Numbered from the stretch's first letter, positions 34,207-42,980 are shown. The stretch: 64,000 nucleotides of DNA from Asticcacaulis solisilvae (GCF_017875235.1 NZ_JAGGMI010000004.1:124001-188000), one strand, 5' to 3'. Numbers and translations: made by a program. Notes: generated by a model from the letters alone, not told the origin.

Positions 34207-35706
34207 TCAGCCCCAGCTTTCGACCGTGCCCGAGCGGCGCGCGGCAACAGGTTCCTTGGCAGAGACAATTTCCGCGCGCGGCTTGCCGAACAGGTAGCCC
34301 TGGCCGTATTCGATACCCAGCGCCTTGCACAGCTTGGCGGTTTCCTCGTCCTCGATCATTTCGGCGACGACGCTGCACTTCAGCTCCTTGCACAGCACGG
34401 ACACTGAGCGGATCAGGGCGCGCTGGCGCGGGTTTTCCTTGGCTTCGCGCAGGAATGGCCCGTCGATCTTGACGAAGTCGACGTCGAAGCGGCGCAGGTA
34501 GGCGTAAGCGGCAGCACCGGCGCCAAAATCGTCGAGACAGACGCCGAAGCCCGATTGCCGAAGCCACTTCAGGAACTTGCCCGCGGCTTCCAGGTCCTCG
34601 ATGGCGCTCGATTCGGTCAGTTCGAACATCAGGAGCTTGGTCGTCATCCGGTAGGGCGCCAGCAACTGACGCAGGTTGTTGCGGAAGGCCTCGTCCTGGA
34701 CCGACTGGCCCGACAGGTTGATGGCGATGCTGACGGTCTTGTGCAGGTTGATGGTCTCGATCGCCTTCTTGGCGACGGCCAGGTCGAAATCCTGCACCAG
34801 GCCCAGCTGTTCGGACATGCGGATGGTGTCGAACGGCTTGCGGCCGTCCTTGAAGCGCATCAGGGCCTCGTAGTGGTGCACCTTGCGCGTTTCCAGGCTG
34901 ACCACCGGCTGGTAGAAGAGCGTGAAATTGTTGTCGTCGATCAGGTTGCGGATCGAATCGAAGTGCTGGACCGTCTCGTCCATCGCCTCCTTCAGGCTCT
35001 CTTCCAGCGAGGCCTTTGGCGGCTTGTTGTCGGGGTGGCAGAAGTTGGTCAGGGCGTAGCTGAGCGCGCGCGCGATCGAGTCCTGGTCGAGATTCCCTGT
35101 GTTGAGTTCGAAACTCATGACGTTCGTGCGAATGTCGTCATCCAGGCCGGCCGCCGACATGACACCGCACAGGTCGCGCGTCAGCGATTCAGGGGTCGCG
35201 CTGTCGCCCTTGACCGGCGCCATATAACTGAATTCTTCGTCGGACAGGCGGGCCGCGCCATTGCCGGCCAGCGACTGGGCGCGCAGCACCGAGCCGATTT
35301 CACCCAGCAGTTCGTCCGACTTGTCCTTGGGCAGGCTGTTGACCACGCCCGACAGGCCCTTCAGGCGGATCAGCTTCATTTCCTTTGGTGCATGGCCGTC
35401 AGGATGGTCGAGCGCCCGGCTGGTCATCTGCTCGAAGTCCTCGCGCCCCAGAAGGCCTGAGGCATCGCGCGGCTCATTCGTCACGACGACGGCGTCAGAC
35501 AGGACGGTCAGGCTGACATAGATGGCGTTGTCGGTGTTGGGCAGGTAGCAGGCGCCGAGATTGACCAGGATCGAGCGGTCGTCGGGCTGGTCGAGGCGAA
35601 TGCTGCACGGCTCGATGCGGCCGACCTTGCGGGCGCGGTCGAGCAGGCGCCGGGCGAAGGACCGGTCGGACGCCGCGAAGATGTTGCAGATATTCTTGCC
35701 CTTCAA
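34207..35706 (-). CDS. EAL domain protein (c-di-GMP phosphodiesterase-like), N-terminal PAS cut by a frameshift
   Basis: The intact frame (499 residues from TTG 35706) contains the end of a PAS-like domain (LKGKNICNIFAASDRSFARRLL), a middle region and a C-terminal EAL domain from about residue 250. The EAL motifs are YEALMRF, INLSGQS, FELTESSA, LDDFGAG, VKIDGPF and QGYLFGKP. The usual AEGVET-type motif reads AEMIED, so catalysis is not assured. The first 48 residues of the PAS domain lie in the +1-shifted frame upstream (35703-35849). One missing C near 35717-35718 explains the break. Confidence 0.85.
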   Translation of the reverse strand: MKGKNICNIFAASDRSFARRLLDRARKVGRIEPCSIRLDQPDDRSILVNLGACYLPNTDNAIYVSLTVLSDAVVVTNEPRDASGLLGREDFEQMTSRALDHPDGHAPKEMKLIRLKGLSGVVNSLPKDKSDELLGEIGSVLRAQSLAGNGAARLSDEEFSYMAPVKGDSATPESLTRDLCGVMSAAGLDDDIRTNVMSFELNTGNLDQDSIARALSYALTNFCHPDNKPPKASLEESLKEAMDETVQHFDSIRNLIDDNNFTLFYQPVVSLETRKVHHYEALMRFKDGRKPFDTIRMSEQLGLVQDFDLAVAKKAIETINLHKTVSIAINLSGQSVQDEAFRNNLRQLLAPYRMTTKLLMFELTESSAIEDLEAAGKFLKWLRQSGFGVCLDDFGAGAAAYAYLRRFDVDFVKIDGPFLREAKENPRQRALIRSVSVLCKELKCSVVAEMIEDEETAKLCKALGIEYGQGYLFGKPRAEIVSAKEPVAARRSGTVESWG

Positions 35707-35849
35707 CTCCCGAGGTGGCTCAAGAGGGACTGGGTCGCACCAATCGTGCGATGGATCCTGAAGTCGGCGCCGGCTTCGATAAGCAGATCGGCAGCGGCAA
35801 GCGAGAAAGCGATGTAGCTGTCGCGCTGACTTTTATAATCGTCGGCCAA
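35703..35849 (-). pseudogene. Frameshifted N-terminal PAS fragment of the EAL protein
   Basis: From TTG 35849, with GGGGG eight bases upstream, a 48-residue frame reads MADDYKSQRDSYIAF, SLAAADLLIEAGADF and RIHRTIGATQSLL, then stops with TGA at 35703. This is the start of the PAS domain whose remainder begins PPRELKGKN in the next frame. Adding one C in the short C run at 35717-35718 (minus strand) would fuse the two into a 547-residue protein. Confidence 0.75.
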
Positions 35850-35963
35850 TATATGTTCCCCCGTTCTGGGTACGCCGGCCGTATTTTGACGGTCCGTGAG
35901 AACGAGGATACGCGCGAAGCCTTAAGAAATTGGATGCACCCGGATGAAATCCGACAGATGCAA

Positions 35964-35993
35964 AAACGCGTCCGGTGCACTCCGGACGCGTTT
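35964..35993 (-). terminator. Terminator between the GAF-PAS kinase and EAL genes
   Basis: Arms aaacgcgtccgg and ccggacgcgttt form a 12-bp perfect stem with a 6-base loop, and the minus strand continues GTTTTTGC. It lies 24 bases after the kinase stop. Confidence 0.8.
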
Positions 35994-36017
35994 CAAATCA
36001 ATATGTTGCGGCAGGAT

Positions 36018-37865
36018 TTAGCCGATGTCCAGCTTCATGTCCTGCAGCAGGGCACGCAGATATTCGCGGTTGATGCGGTCTTCGTCGACTGTCGCCGGAC
36101 GCTGGACAGGCGCCTGGCTACGCGGCGCATCGCGCATCGGGTCGTTGCCCGGGACGCGGTTTACGGTGCGGGCCATGGGGGCCGCAACGATGTCAGCCGT
36201 GCGCGCCTTGGCCGGGGCATCAACCCACTTGACCGGCAGTTCGAACCAGAAGTTGGAGCCTTCGCCGATGCGCGAGACGACACCGATATGGCCGCCCAGC
36301 AGGTCGACAATGGCTTTCGCAATCGACAGGCCGAGACCGCCGCCCGAAACGCGGTTGCCGTTGATGTCCTCGGCATTGCCGCTGAACAGGCTGAGCGCCT
36401 GCTCGTCCGCCATACCGATGCCGGTGTCGCGCACCGAGATGCGCAGCCACTGGGCATTATCGACCATGACCTGCGATGCGGTGACATTGATCAGGCCGCC
36501 CTTGGTGAACTTGCAGGCGTTCGACAGCAGGTTCTGCAGGATCTGACGGACGCGCATCGAGTCCATCTGGGCCCAGGAATTGTCGAAATCGACGAAGTGG
36601 GCGTTCAGGCGGGTCTGGTTGATCTGGGCCTGGGCGCCGAACTGGTTGACCACATCGCGGACCAGCGCAACGATGTTGGTCGCTTCTTCCGAGGTGTGGG
36701 CGTGGCTGGTTTCGCGGACCGTCGGCGTATCCAGCGTCGAGACTTCGAGCGTATCCTTGACGACCGACTGCAGCGCTTTGGCCGACTTCATCAGGTTCTG
36801 CGTATAGGACGCGATATCCGGGTTTTCGTGGCGCTGTTCGTTAATCAGGCGCGCATAGCCGAGGATGTTGGTCAGCGGCGTCTTGAGCTCGTTGGTGATC
36901 TGTTCGAGGAAGGCGTTCTTGGCGTCGTTGATGTCTTCGGCGGCCAGGCGGGCGCGGATCAGTTCCTCGGCGTCATTGGCGCCTTCGGTGATGTCGCGGA
37001 CACAGGCGCACAGGCGCAGCGGCTTGCCGTCGTCGCCGTATTCGACGCCGCCCTTGGTGCGGACGGTGCGGGTGACCTTGTCCTTGCGGCGCAGGATCTC
37101 GACCGTGAAATCGAAGTCTTCGCCATAGTTCACAGCGCGCTGGAAGCGGTCGATGATGACGGCGCGGTCCTGCTCTTCATAGATGTCGAGCTGGGTGGCG
37201 ACGCGCGGCTTGTAGGACTTGGGCGTCAGGCCGTAAACGGCGTAAAGGCCGCGCGACCAGGTGATTTCGCGCGTCTTCAGGTCGATCGACCAGTAGCCGA
37301 TGCCGGTCATTTCCTGAGCCAGGTCGAAGCGCGTTTGCTGCGACTTGATCTCGGTGGCCAGGGTGTTGCGCTCAAGCGTCTTTTGCGCGAGCGCGATCGT
37401 CGTGGCCGAGTTGTTGGCGAACTGGCGGAACAGGTTCAGCTTGTTGCCGGTGAAGTCGTGGCGCGGCGTGCGCTCGCACATGGCCAGGACACCCAGGACG
37501 ACGCCATCGCTGACCAGTGGAATGTCGGCATAGAAACGGATCTTCGGGCCGCTCAGGACGGCGCTTTCCAGGAAGTAGCGCGCGTCGGCCGTGGCGTCCG
37601 ACAGGATAAGGCTTTCGCCCGGGATCAGCTTGCGCTGGCAGAAGCTCAGGTCTTCCAGCATAGCTTCGGAAGCGAAACCGATCGTGCCCTTCACGACCAG
37701 CTGGCTGCCTTCATAAAGCTTGATCATCGCCATCGGCGCTTCGAACAGGCCGACGGCCAGCTCGCAGATCGATTTCACGATACGGCCGAATTCGAGATCG
37801 CGGCCCGAACCCTGCGGAGCGGCGTTCGCGGCGGTGTAAGACATATCTTCTGCGAGTTGCGACAT
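36018..37865 (-). CDS. GAF-PAS histidine-kinase-like protein lacking the phosphoacceptor His
   Basis: The 615-residue soluble protein has a GAF domain (about 20-165, FYADIPLVSDGVVLGVLAM), a PAS domain (about 185-305, GIGYWSIDLKTREITWSRG) and a kinase module. The dimerisation helix reads FLEQITNELKTPLTNILGY: the invariant His of SHELRTPL is Asn325. The ATP-binding part is complete, with LLSNACKFT, RDTGIGM and GGGLGLSIA. The C-terminus ends VDEDRINREYLRALLQDM, like the first helix of a receiver domain (VDDNxxNR), cut off at residue 615. It is probably a signalling pseudokinase derived from a hybrid kinase. It lies upstream of the EAL gene. Confidence 0.88.
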   Translation of the reverse strand: MSQLAEDMSYTAANAAPQGSGRDLEFGRIVKSICELAVGLFEAPMAMIKLYEGSQLVVKGTIGFASEAMLEDLSFCQRKLIPGESLILSDATADARYFLESAVLSGPKIRFYADIPLVSDGVVLGVLAMCERTPRHDFTGNKLNLFRQFANNSATTIALAQKTLERNTLATEIKSQQTRFDLAQEMTGIGYWSIDLKTREITWSRGLYAVYGLTPKSYKPRVATQLDIYEEQDRAVIIDRFQRAVNYGEDFDFTVEILRRKDKVTRTVRTKGGVEYGDDGKPLRLCACVRDITEGANDAEELIRARLAAEDINDAKNAFLEQITNELKTPLTNILGYARLINEQRHENPDIASYTQNLMKSAKALQSVVKDTLEVSTLDTPTVRETSHAHTSEEATNIVALVRDVVNQFGAQAQINQTRLNAHFVDFDNSWAQMDSMRVRQILQNLLSNACKFTKGGLINVTASQVMVDNAQWLRISVRDTGIGMADEQALSLFSGNAEDINGNRVSGGGLGLSIAKAIVDLLGGHIGVVSRIGEGSNFWFELPVKWVDAPAKARTADIVAAPMARTVNRVPGNDPMRDAPRSQAPVQRPATVDEDRINREYLRALLQDMKLDIG

Positions 37866-37980
37866 GGGTAAACCTTTATGGATGATCCATAGTTAACCAA
37901 AAAGGTTTACCCATTTGTAAATGAAAACCGGCCGTTCTTAACCAATCTTACTGTTATCGACCGGACGGAATCTGGGGCGG

Positions 37981-38466
37981 CTATTGACCATCAAGCCAGG
38001 TGGCGAGACCATCCAGGGTCTGCAGCCCGTATTCGACCGCGCCAAAGCCGATAACCTTCTGACGCCGTTCGGCGGTCGGGTGAAGCTGGCGCATGGTCAG
38101 GACCGTCTTGCCGTCGGACTGTTCGTCGAAGGTCACCGTGACGCGGAAACGATCGGGATCTTCAGGATCGGGTGTGCCGTAGTCCATGACAATCCGCTCG
38201 TCCGGTACGATTTCCAGAAAGCGCATGAGGTTCGGAAAGCGCTGTTCCCTGCCTTCGAACATGCCCACCATGTCGAACCGCCACACCCCGCCTTCGCGGA
38301 TGTCGGCCTCGTGGCTTTCGATGCTGAGGCCGGCCGGGCCATACCATTCAGCCAGGGCCTTCGGATCCATCCAGGCGGCAAAGACCTTGCTGCGCGGATG
38401 GTTCAGCAGCTTGACCAGTACGATTTCACGGTCCAGCGACCAGTCATAAAGCTTACCCTTGGCCAT
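37981..38466 (-). CDS. SRPBCC/AHSA1-family protein
   Basis: The 161-residue product has the START-like fold pattern of the Aha1-C-terminal (AHSA1) family: REIVLVKLLNHPRSKVFAAWMDPKALAEWYGPAG, split here, then GGVWRFDMVG and a final YGLQTLDGLATWL. These small proteins bind hydrophobic ligands; their exact role is unknown. The gene overlaps the 3' end of the ArsR regulator (38453) by 14 bases, the classic ArsR-AHSA1 pairing in which the regulator controls its own operon. Confidence 0.88.
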   Translation of the reverse strand: MAKGKLYDWSLDREIVLVKLLNHPRSKVFAAWMDPKALAEWYGPAGLSIESHEADIREGGVWRFDMVGMFEGREQRFPNLMRFLEIVPDERIVMDYGTPDPEDPDRFRVTVTFDEQSDGKTVLTMRQLHPTAERRQKVIGFGAVEYGLQTLDGLATWLDGQ

Positions 38467-38803
38467 CGCTCTCTTTCGCCTTGTCGAGATAGTCTTCCAG
38501 CCGGTCCAGCCGGTCGACCCAGCTTCGGCGCTCCGTCTGCATCCAGTCCGCCGCTTCGTCGAAGCGCGGCTTCATTAGCCGGCACCAGCGGCTGCGCCCG
38601 CGCTTTTCGCTGGCGATCAGGCCGCAGTCTTCCAGAACTTTCAGATGCTGGGCAAACGACGGCAGCGCCATATCGAAAGGCTCGGCCAGGACGCTGACCG
38701 GCACTTCGCCCTCGGCCAGCCGCGAGATCACCGCACGGCGCGTAGGGTCGCTCAGCGCATGAAAAGCAAGATCAAGAGGGGTCGAATGGTAAGGCATGCG
38801 CAT
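38453..38803 (-). CDS. ArsR family transcriptional regulator
   Basis: The 116-residue protein is a winged helix with FHALSDPTRRAVISRLAEGE, the recognition helix in LPSFAQHLKVLEDCGLIASEK and a wing GRSRWCRL. No metal-binding Cys box is seen, so it belongs to the SdpR-like group rather than metal sensors. It overlaps the AHSA1 gene downstream. Two matching palindromes upstream (38838-38887) are likely operators that may also control the divergent reductase gene at 38939. Confidence 0.9.
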   Translation of the reverse strand: MRMPYHSTPLDLAFHALSDPTRRAVISRLAEGEVPVSVLAEPFDMALPSFAQHLKVLEDCGLIASEKRGRSRWCRLMKPRFDEAADWMQTERRSWVDRLDRLEDYLDKAKESDGQG

Positions 38804-38837
38804 TCCTAAATGCGTTCGCGATGCCGGTCAAGAACAA

Positions 38838-38887
38838 TAAGGCACTTGCCTTAGTTTTGAATTTTGATATGAAGGCACTTACCTAAG
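38838..38887. promoter_or_regulatory. Twin ArsR-type operators
   Basis: TAAGGCACTTGCCTTA (38838-38853) is a perfect 7-bp dyad around CT. A near copy, GAAGGCACTTACCTAA (38871-38886), begins 33 bases later, about three helical turns. They lie between the divergent arsR and RibD-like genes. Confidence 0.65.
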
Positions 38888-38938
38888 TGTCGGGCCGGGG
38901 ATTTCGGTCGGACCACAACCCCTTTCAAGGAGGCCTCC

Positions 38939-39580
38939 ATGGCAGTTCGCGTCGATCTCATGATTTCACTGGACGGTTTTGCAACAACGACCGACCAGAC
39001 ACCGGAAAAGCCATTCGGCGAGGACTGGGGCCGCCTGACCCAAGCCTATGCCGCCACAAGGACCTTCCAGGAGCGCGTATTCAAGGACACCAGCGGCAAG
39101 GGCACGACCGGCGTAGATGAGGCCTATGCGCAGGCCTACTTTGAGAATATCGGCGCGGAGATCATGGGCGCCGGCATGTTCGGCCTGCATAACTTCCCGA
39201 ATGATCCGGACTGGAAGGGCTGGTGGGGCGACGAGCCGCCCTTCGGCTGCCCGGTCTTCGTCCTGACACACAAGCCACGTCCGTCACTCGAAATGGCTGG
39301 CGGCACCACCTTCCATTTCATCAGTACGACGCCGGCGGACGCCCTACAGCAGGCGACAAAGGCGGCAGGCGGCAAGGATGTCCGGATCGGCGGCGGCCCG
39401 ACCGTCATTCGCGAATATCTCAAGGTCGGACTGGTCGATCAGTTGCACGTGGCGATCACCCCGATCCTGCTCGGCCGGGGCATCAACCTGTGGGAGGACC
39501 TGCGCGGCCTCGAGGCCGGCTATGCGGTCAAGTCGGAGACGGCCGAAAGCGGCGTCATCCACCTGACCTTCAAGCGTTAG
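38939..39580 (+). CDS. Dihydrofolate-reductase-like protein (RibD C-terminal family)
   Basis: The 213-residue protein starts VRVDLMISLDGFATTTDQTP and has AEIMGAGMFGLHNF, PVFVLTHKPRP, KDVRIGGGPTVIREYLKVGLVDQL and HVAITPILLGRG, the NADPH-binding pattern of the RibD_C/DHFR-like family (YwjB/YyaP type). The substrate is unknown; it is not necessarily a folate enzyme. AAGGAGG precedes ATG 38939. It is divergent from the ArsR/AHSA1 operon across shared operators, and its stop overlaps the tetR stop region on the other strand by four bases. Confidence 0.85.
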   Translation: MAVRVDLMISLDGFATTTDQTPEKPFGEDWGRLTQAYAATRTFQERVFKDTSGKGTTGVDEAYAQAYFENIGAEIMGAGMFGLHNFPNDPDWKGWWGDEPPFGCPVFVLTHKPRPSLEMAGGTTFHFISTTPADALQQATKAAGGKDVRIGGGPTVIREYLKVGLVDQLHVAITPILLGRGINLWEDLRGLEAGYAVKSETAESGVIHLTFKR

Positions 39581-40203
39581 GCATCTTTATCCTCCGCGCC
39601 ATAGTAGGTCATGAAGACGTCGATGGCGCGGTCAATATGCTTGTTCAGGTCTGCGGCATCTATGCCGTCACAGATGCCCAGCAGCCGCTTGAAGTGAATA
39701 TCGCCGAACAAGAGGCTTTTTAATATCTTGGTGGCTTCCGGAACATCGGGGGCGTCGATCTGGCCGCGATCGCGTGCGGTCGCCAGCAACGCCTGAAGAC
39801 TGGCGCGGCCATTGGCCTCCATGGCCTCGTTGAACAGGCGCGCCAGCGACGGATTGCGACGGCTTTCCTCGATCAGCAGCTGGATGGTGCGCGTGCCCCA
39901 GTCGGACATCACGACATTGATCAGCTGCAGCGACATTTCCTTTAGCGCCTTGCGCAGGTCGTCCGCGCCGATATGGGCCTGGAAGACGCGGCCCATGGCT
40001 TCGCAGCGTTCACGAATCATAGCGCCGAACAGCTCCTCCTTGGAGCTGAAATAGGCATAAAGCGTCGCCTTGGAACCGCCGAGGCGCGCCGAAATGGTCG
40101 CCATCGACGCACCGGCATAGCCGAACTCATAAAACACATCGCGAGCCACCTGCAGGATACGCGCCCGGCGCTCATCGCGAAAATTACTGGTTTGGGTGTC
40201 CAT
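39577..40203 (-). CDS. TetR family regulator of the adjacent efflux operon
   Basis: The 208-residue protein has an N-terminal helix-turn-helix (RILQVARDVFYEFGYAGAS, TISARLGGSKATLYAYFSSKEELF) and a C-terminal ligand-binding domain like the AcrR C-terminal group (TRTIQLLIEESRRNPSLARLF). ATG 40203 (MDTQTSNFRDERR) is the likely start. It is divergent from the NodT-HlyD-DHA2 operon with palindromes between, the usual layout for a repressor of drug efflux. Confidence 0.9.
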   Translation of the reverse strand: MDTQTSNFRDERRARILQVARDVFYEFGYAGASMATISARLGGSKATLYAYFSSKEELFGAMIRERCEAMGRVFQAHIGADDLRKALKEMSLQLINVVMSDWGTRTIQLLIEESRRNPSLARLFNEAMEANGRASLQALLATARDRGQIDAPDVPEATKILKSLLFGDIHFKRLLGICDGIDAADLNKHIDRAIDVFMTYYGAEDKDA

Positions 40204-40210
40204 AAAGAAT

Positions 40211-40230
40211 CTGTACCATACTGTACGTTT
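40211..40230. promoter_or_regulatory. Secondary TetR operator-like site
   Basis: The sequence ctgtaccatactgtacgttt shares ACC.TACTGTAC with one arm of the palindrome at 40265 and overlaps the tetR leader, where repressor binding would give autoregulation. Confidence 0.4.
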
Positions 40231-40264
40231 TTTGTTGACTGTGGTCGACATATAGCGCATACGG

Positions 40265-40284
40265 ACCGAACTGTACAGTACGGT
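40265..40284. promoter_or_regulatory. TetR operator palindrome
   Basis: The sequence ACCGAACTGTACAGTACGGT is a 20-base dyad, symmetric except for one pair. It lies between tetR and the efflux operon. Confidence 0.65.
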
Positions 40285-40350
40285 TCACTAAATGGTGTTC
40301 CAAAATCTGACAGGCACGAAATTCAGGTATGTCTCGTAGGACCTCCCCAG

Positions 40351-41814
40351 ATGACGCCCTCCCCTTTAGCGCATCGCTTTGAAAAAATAAGTGCTCTGGC
40401 GATCATAGTCGCCACGCTCGGCCTCGCCTCCTGCGCCGCCGTGCCCACCCCGGCCACCGAAACCCCGATCGAGGCCTCAAGCCTTGCCAGCGCCGAAACC
40501 CTGAAAGGCGAAACCGGGGCTTGGCCGCAGACGGAATGGTGGAAGGGTTTCAACGATCCCCAGTTGAATGCCCTGATGGACGAAGCCTTGGCCAATTCGC
40601 CGGACATGAAGACGGCGCGCGCCCGGATTCAAAAAGCGACCGCCGTATTCGACCAGGTCAAGGCCGTGCGCTCGCCGACGCTTACGCTCAACGGCTCGAT
40701 CGACGCCGCCAAGTCATCGGTCAATATGGGCTTCCCGGATGAGTTCAAAGCCTTCCTGCCCGACGGCTACTGGTACGCCGATCGCGTGACGCTCGACGCC
40801 AATTACGACCTCGACCTGTGGGGCAAGCACAAGGCGGCGTCGAAAGGCGCGCTCAGCCAGGCCCAAGCCGCGACGCTCGACGCCGAGATGGCCCGCCAGA
40901 ACCTGGCCGCCGCCATTACGCGCGCCTATGTCGAACTGGACCGCCTCTATCAGGAGCGCGACGACCTGACCGAAATCGGCCTCGGCGCCGACAAGCGCGT
41001 CGAGCTGGTCCAGGCGCGCCTCGACCACAACCTCGACACCACCGACAATCTGCTGGACGCCCAGGACGACCAGGCCCAGGTCGCCCAGCGCCTGTCGGGC
41101 ATCAATGGCGCCATCCGCGTCCAGGGCAACCTGATCGCGGCGCTGACCGGCGCCGGTCCCGACCGCGCCCTGACGCTCACCCGTCCGCAGCTGGCCCCGG
41201 CCTCGGCCGACACGCTGCCGTCGGATGTCCGCCTCAACCTGCTGGGCCGCCGCCCCGACATCCAGGCCGCCCGCCTGAGGGTCGAAGCCGCCGGCCAGCA
41301 GATAAAGTACTACAAGGCCGACTTCTATCCCAACGTGAAGCTGAACGCCTATTTCGGTTTGCAGGCGCTGGGCAAGGACGGTCTTGGCCTCGACGCCCTG
41401 ACCGCCAAGGGATCGGACATCGGCGGCATCGGCCCCGCCATCAGCGTACCGCTTTTCAAGGGCGGGCAGCTGCGCGCGCAATACCGCTCGGCCGAAGCCG
41501 ATTACAACGACGCCGTCGCCACCTATGACAAGGTCCTGATCCAGGCCCTGCACGACGTCGCCAATGCTGCCGCCGGCACGCAGTCGACCGCCGACCAGCT
41601 GCGCCAGGCCCATGCCCGCGTCGCTTCAGCGCAGGGCACCTATGACAACTCAAAGGCGCGGCAGGCCCGCGGGCTTGACACGACCATCGACGTGTTGCGC
41701 GCCCACTCTCTGCTGCTGTCGGCCGAGCTTGAGGAAAACAACCTCAAGGCTCAGGCCTACAACGACCGCATCCGTTTCATCGCCGCGCTGGGCGGCGGTT
41801 TCCAATCGAATTAA
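40351..41814 (+). CDS. NodT-type outer-membrane efflux lipoprotein
   Basis: The 487-residue protein is a TolC-like channel of the NodT/RND-OMF family. It has a signal with lipobox LASC, then WWKGFNDPQLNALMDEAL, the internally repeated helix-rich channel segments, YDLDLWGKHKA and LLGRRPDIQAARLRVEAA. ATG 40351 gives a proper signal peptide; longer in-frame extensions to 39973 are rejected because they cross tetR and its operators. It is the first gene of the efflux operon; the HlyD gene follows after 14 bases. Confidence 0.93.
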   Translation: MTPSPLAHRFEKISALAIIVATLGLASCAAVPTPATETPIEASSLASAETLKGETGAWPQTEWWKGFNDPQLNALMDEALANSPDMKTARARIQKATAVFDQVKAVRSPTLTLNGSIDAAKSSVNMGFPDEFKAFLPDGYWYADRVTLDANYDLDLWGKHKAASKGALSQAQAATLDAEMARQNLAAAITRAYVELDRLYQERDDLTEIGLGADKRVELVQARLDHNLDTTDNLLDAQDDQAQVAQRLSGINGAIRVQGNLIAALTGAGPDRALTLTRPQLAPASADTLPSDVRLNLLGRRPDIQAARLRVEAAGQQIKYYKADFYPNVKLNAYFGLQALGKDGLGLDALTAKGSDIGGIGPAISVPLFKGGQLRAQYRSAEADYNDAVATYDKVLIQALHDVANAAAGTQSTADQLRQAHARVASAQGTYDNSKARQARGLDTTIDVLRAHSLLLSAELEENNLKAQAYNDRIRFIAALGGGFQSN

Positions 41815-41828
41815 TTAAGGCATCTTCC

Positions 41829-42971
41829 ATGGCCGACGATTCCTCCCCCAAGCTCGACAAGTCCACCGAGCAAGCCGCGCCCCCTGCCGGCGCTCCCGCT
41901 GCCGCCCGCAAGCCCGCCGGCAATCCGCGCCGTCGCCAGCTCTTCCTGATCTTCGGCGGCGTGGTGGCCCTGGCCGCTGCGGCCTTCGGCGTCTACCACG
42001 TCATCGAAGGCGGCAAGGCGGTCGAAACCGACAATGCGTATGTCGAAGCCTCTTCCGCCGCCGTGACGCCGCTGGTGTCGGCGCCGGTCAAGGAAGCCAA
42101 TATCAACGACACCAAGGTTGTCAAACAGGGCGATGTCCTGGTCGTCCTCGACGACACCGACGCCCGTCTGGCCCTGGCCCAGGCCGAAGCCCAGCTCGAG
42201 CAGGTCAGGCGCCAGGTCCAGGGCTATTATTCGACCGACGCGACACTGGCGGCCCAGACCGCCGCCGCCCAGTCGCAGGTCGTCTCCGCCCAGGCTGCGG
42301 TCGACCAGGCCCAGAAGGCTTACGATGACCGCCGCAACCTGGCGGCCATCGGCGCCGTCGCCGGCGAGGATCTGACCAACGCCAAGACGACGCTTGACCG
42401 CGCCGTCGCCGCGCTCAACGCGACGAAGGCCCAGGCCACGGCCGCGCAAGGTCAGCGCGCCACCAATGCCGCGCTGATTTCGGGCGGCGACGTCGACAGC
42501 AATCCGCAGGTCAAGCTGGCCCAGGCCCGCGTTGACCAGGCCCGCCTCGATCTCGATCGCACGGTCATCCGCGCCCCGATTTCAGGCGTTATCGCCAAAA
42601 ACACGGCCGAAGTCGGCCAGCGCGTCCAGGTGGGCGCCCCGCTCATGACCATCGTGCCGATCGACAACGCCTATGTGAACGCCAACTTCAAGGAAGTTCA
42701 GCTGAAGAAGGTCGCCATCGGTCAGCCGGTCGAACTGACCTCGGACCTCTACGGCTCGTCGATCAAGTATCACGGCAAGGTGTCGGGTCTGTCGGGCGGC
42801 ACGGGCTCGGCCTTCGCCATCATCCCGGCGCAGAATGCCACGGGTAACTGGATCAAGGTCGTCCAGCGCCTGCCGGTGCGTATCGCGCTCGATCCGAAGG
42901 AACTGAAGGCGCATCCGTTGCGCGTCGGCATGAGCATGAAGGCCAAGATCGACATCAGCGGTACGCGCTAA
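41829..42971 (+). CDS. HlyD/EmrA family membrane fusion protein
   Basis: The 380-residue periplasmic adaptor has one N-terminal membrane helix (LFLIFGGVVALAAAAFGVYHV), the lipoyl-like half VETDNAYVEASSAAVTPLVS, a long coiled-coil hairpin rich in Ala/Gln, and VIRAPISGVIAKNTAEVGQRV. Near its C-terminal end is LRVGMSMKAKIDISG. It connects the DHA2 pump with the NodT channel. It lies between them in the operon, but 355 bases containing a large palindrome separate it from the pump gene. Confidence 0.93.
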   Translation: MADDSSPKLDKSTEQAAPPAGAPAAARKPAGNPRRRQLFLIFGGVVALAAAAFGVYHVIEGGKAVETDNAYVEASSAAVTPLVSAPVKEANINDTKVVKQGDVLVVLDDTDARLALAQAEAQLEQVRRQVQGYYSTDATLAAQTAAAQSQVVSAQAAVDQAQKAYDDRRNLAAIGAVAGEDLTNAKTTLDRAVAALNATKAQATAAQGQRATNAALISGGDVDSNPQVKLAQARVDQARLDLDRTVIRAPISGVIAKNTAEVGQRVQVGAPLMTIVPIDNAYVNANFKEVQLKKVAIGQPVELTSDLYGSSIKYHGKVSGLSGGTGSAFAIIPAQNATGNWIKVVQRLPVRIALDPKELKAHPLRVGMSMKAKIDISGTR

Positions 42972-42980
42972 GCCTTAATT

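Noticed and set aside
35715-37871. 718-residue open frame on the plus strand opposite the GAF-PAS kinase
   Set aside because: The minus-strand kinase has clear GAF, PAS and ATP-binding motifs; the plus frame has none.
39973-40350. 126-residue N-terminal extension of the NodT protein
   Set aside because: It runs through the tetR coding region and its operators. ATG 40351 gives a normal lipoprotein signal.
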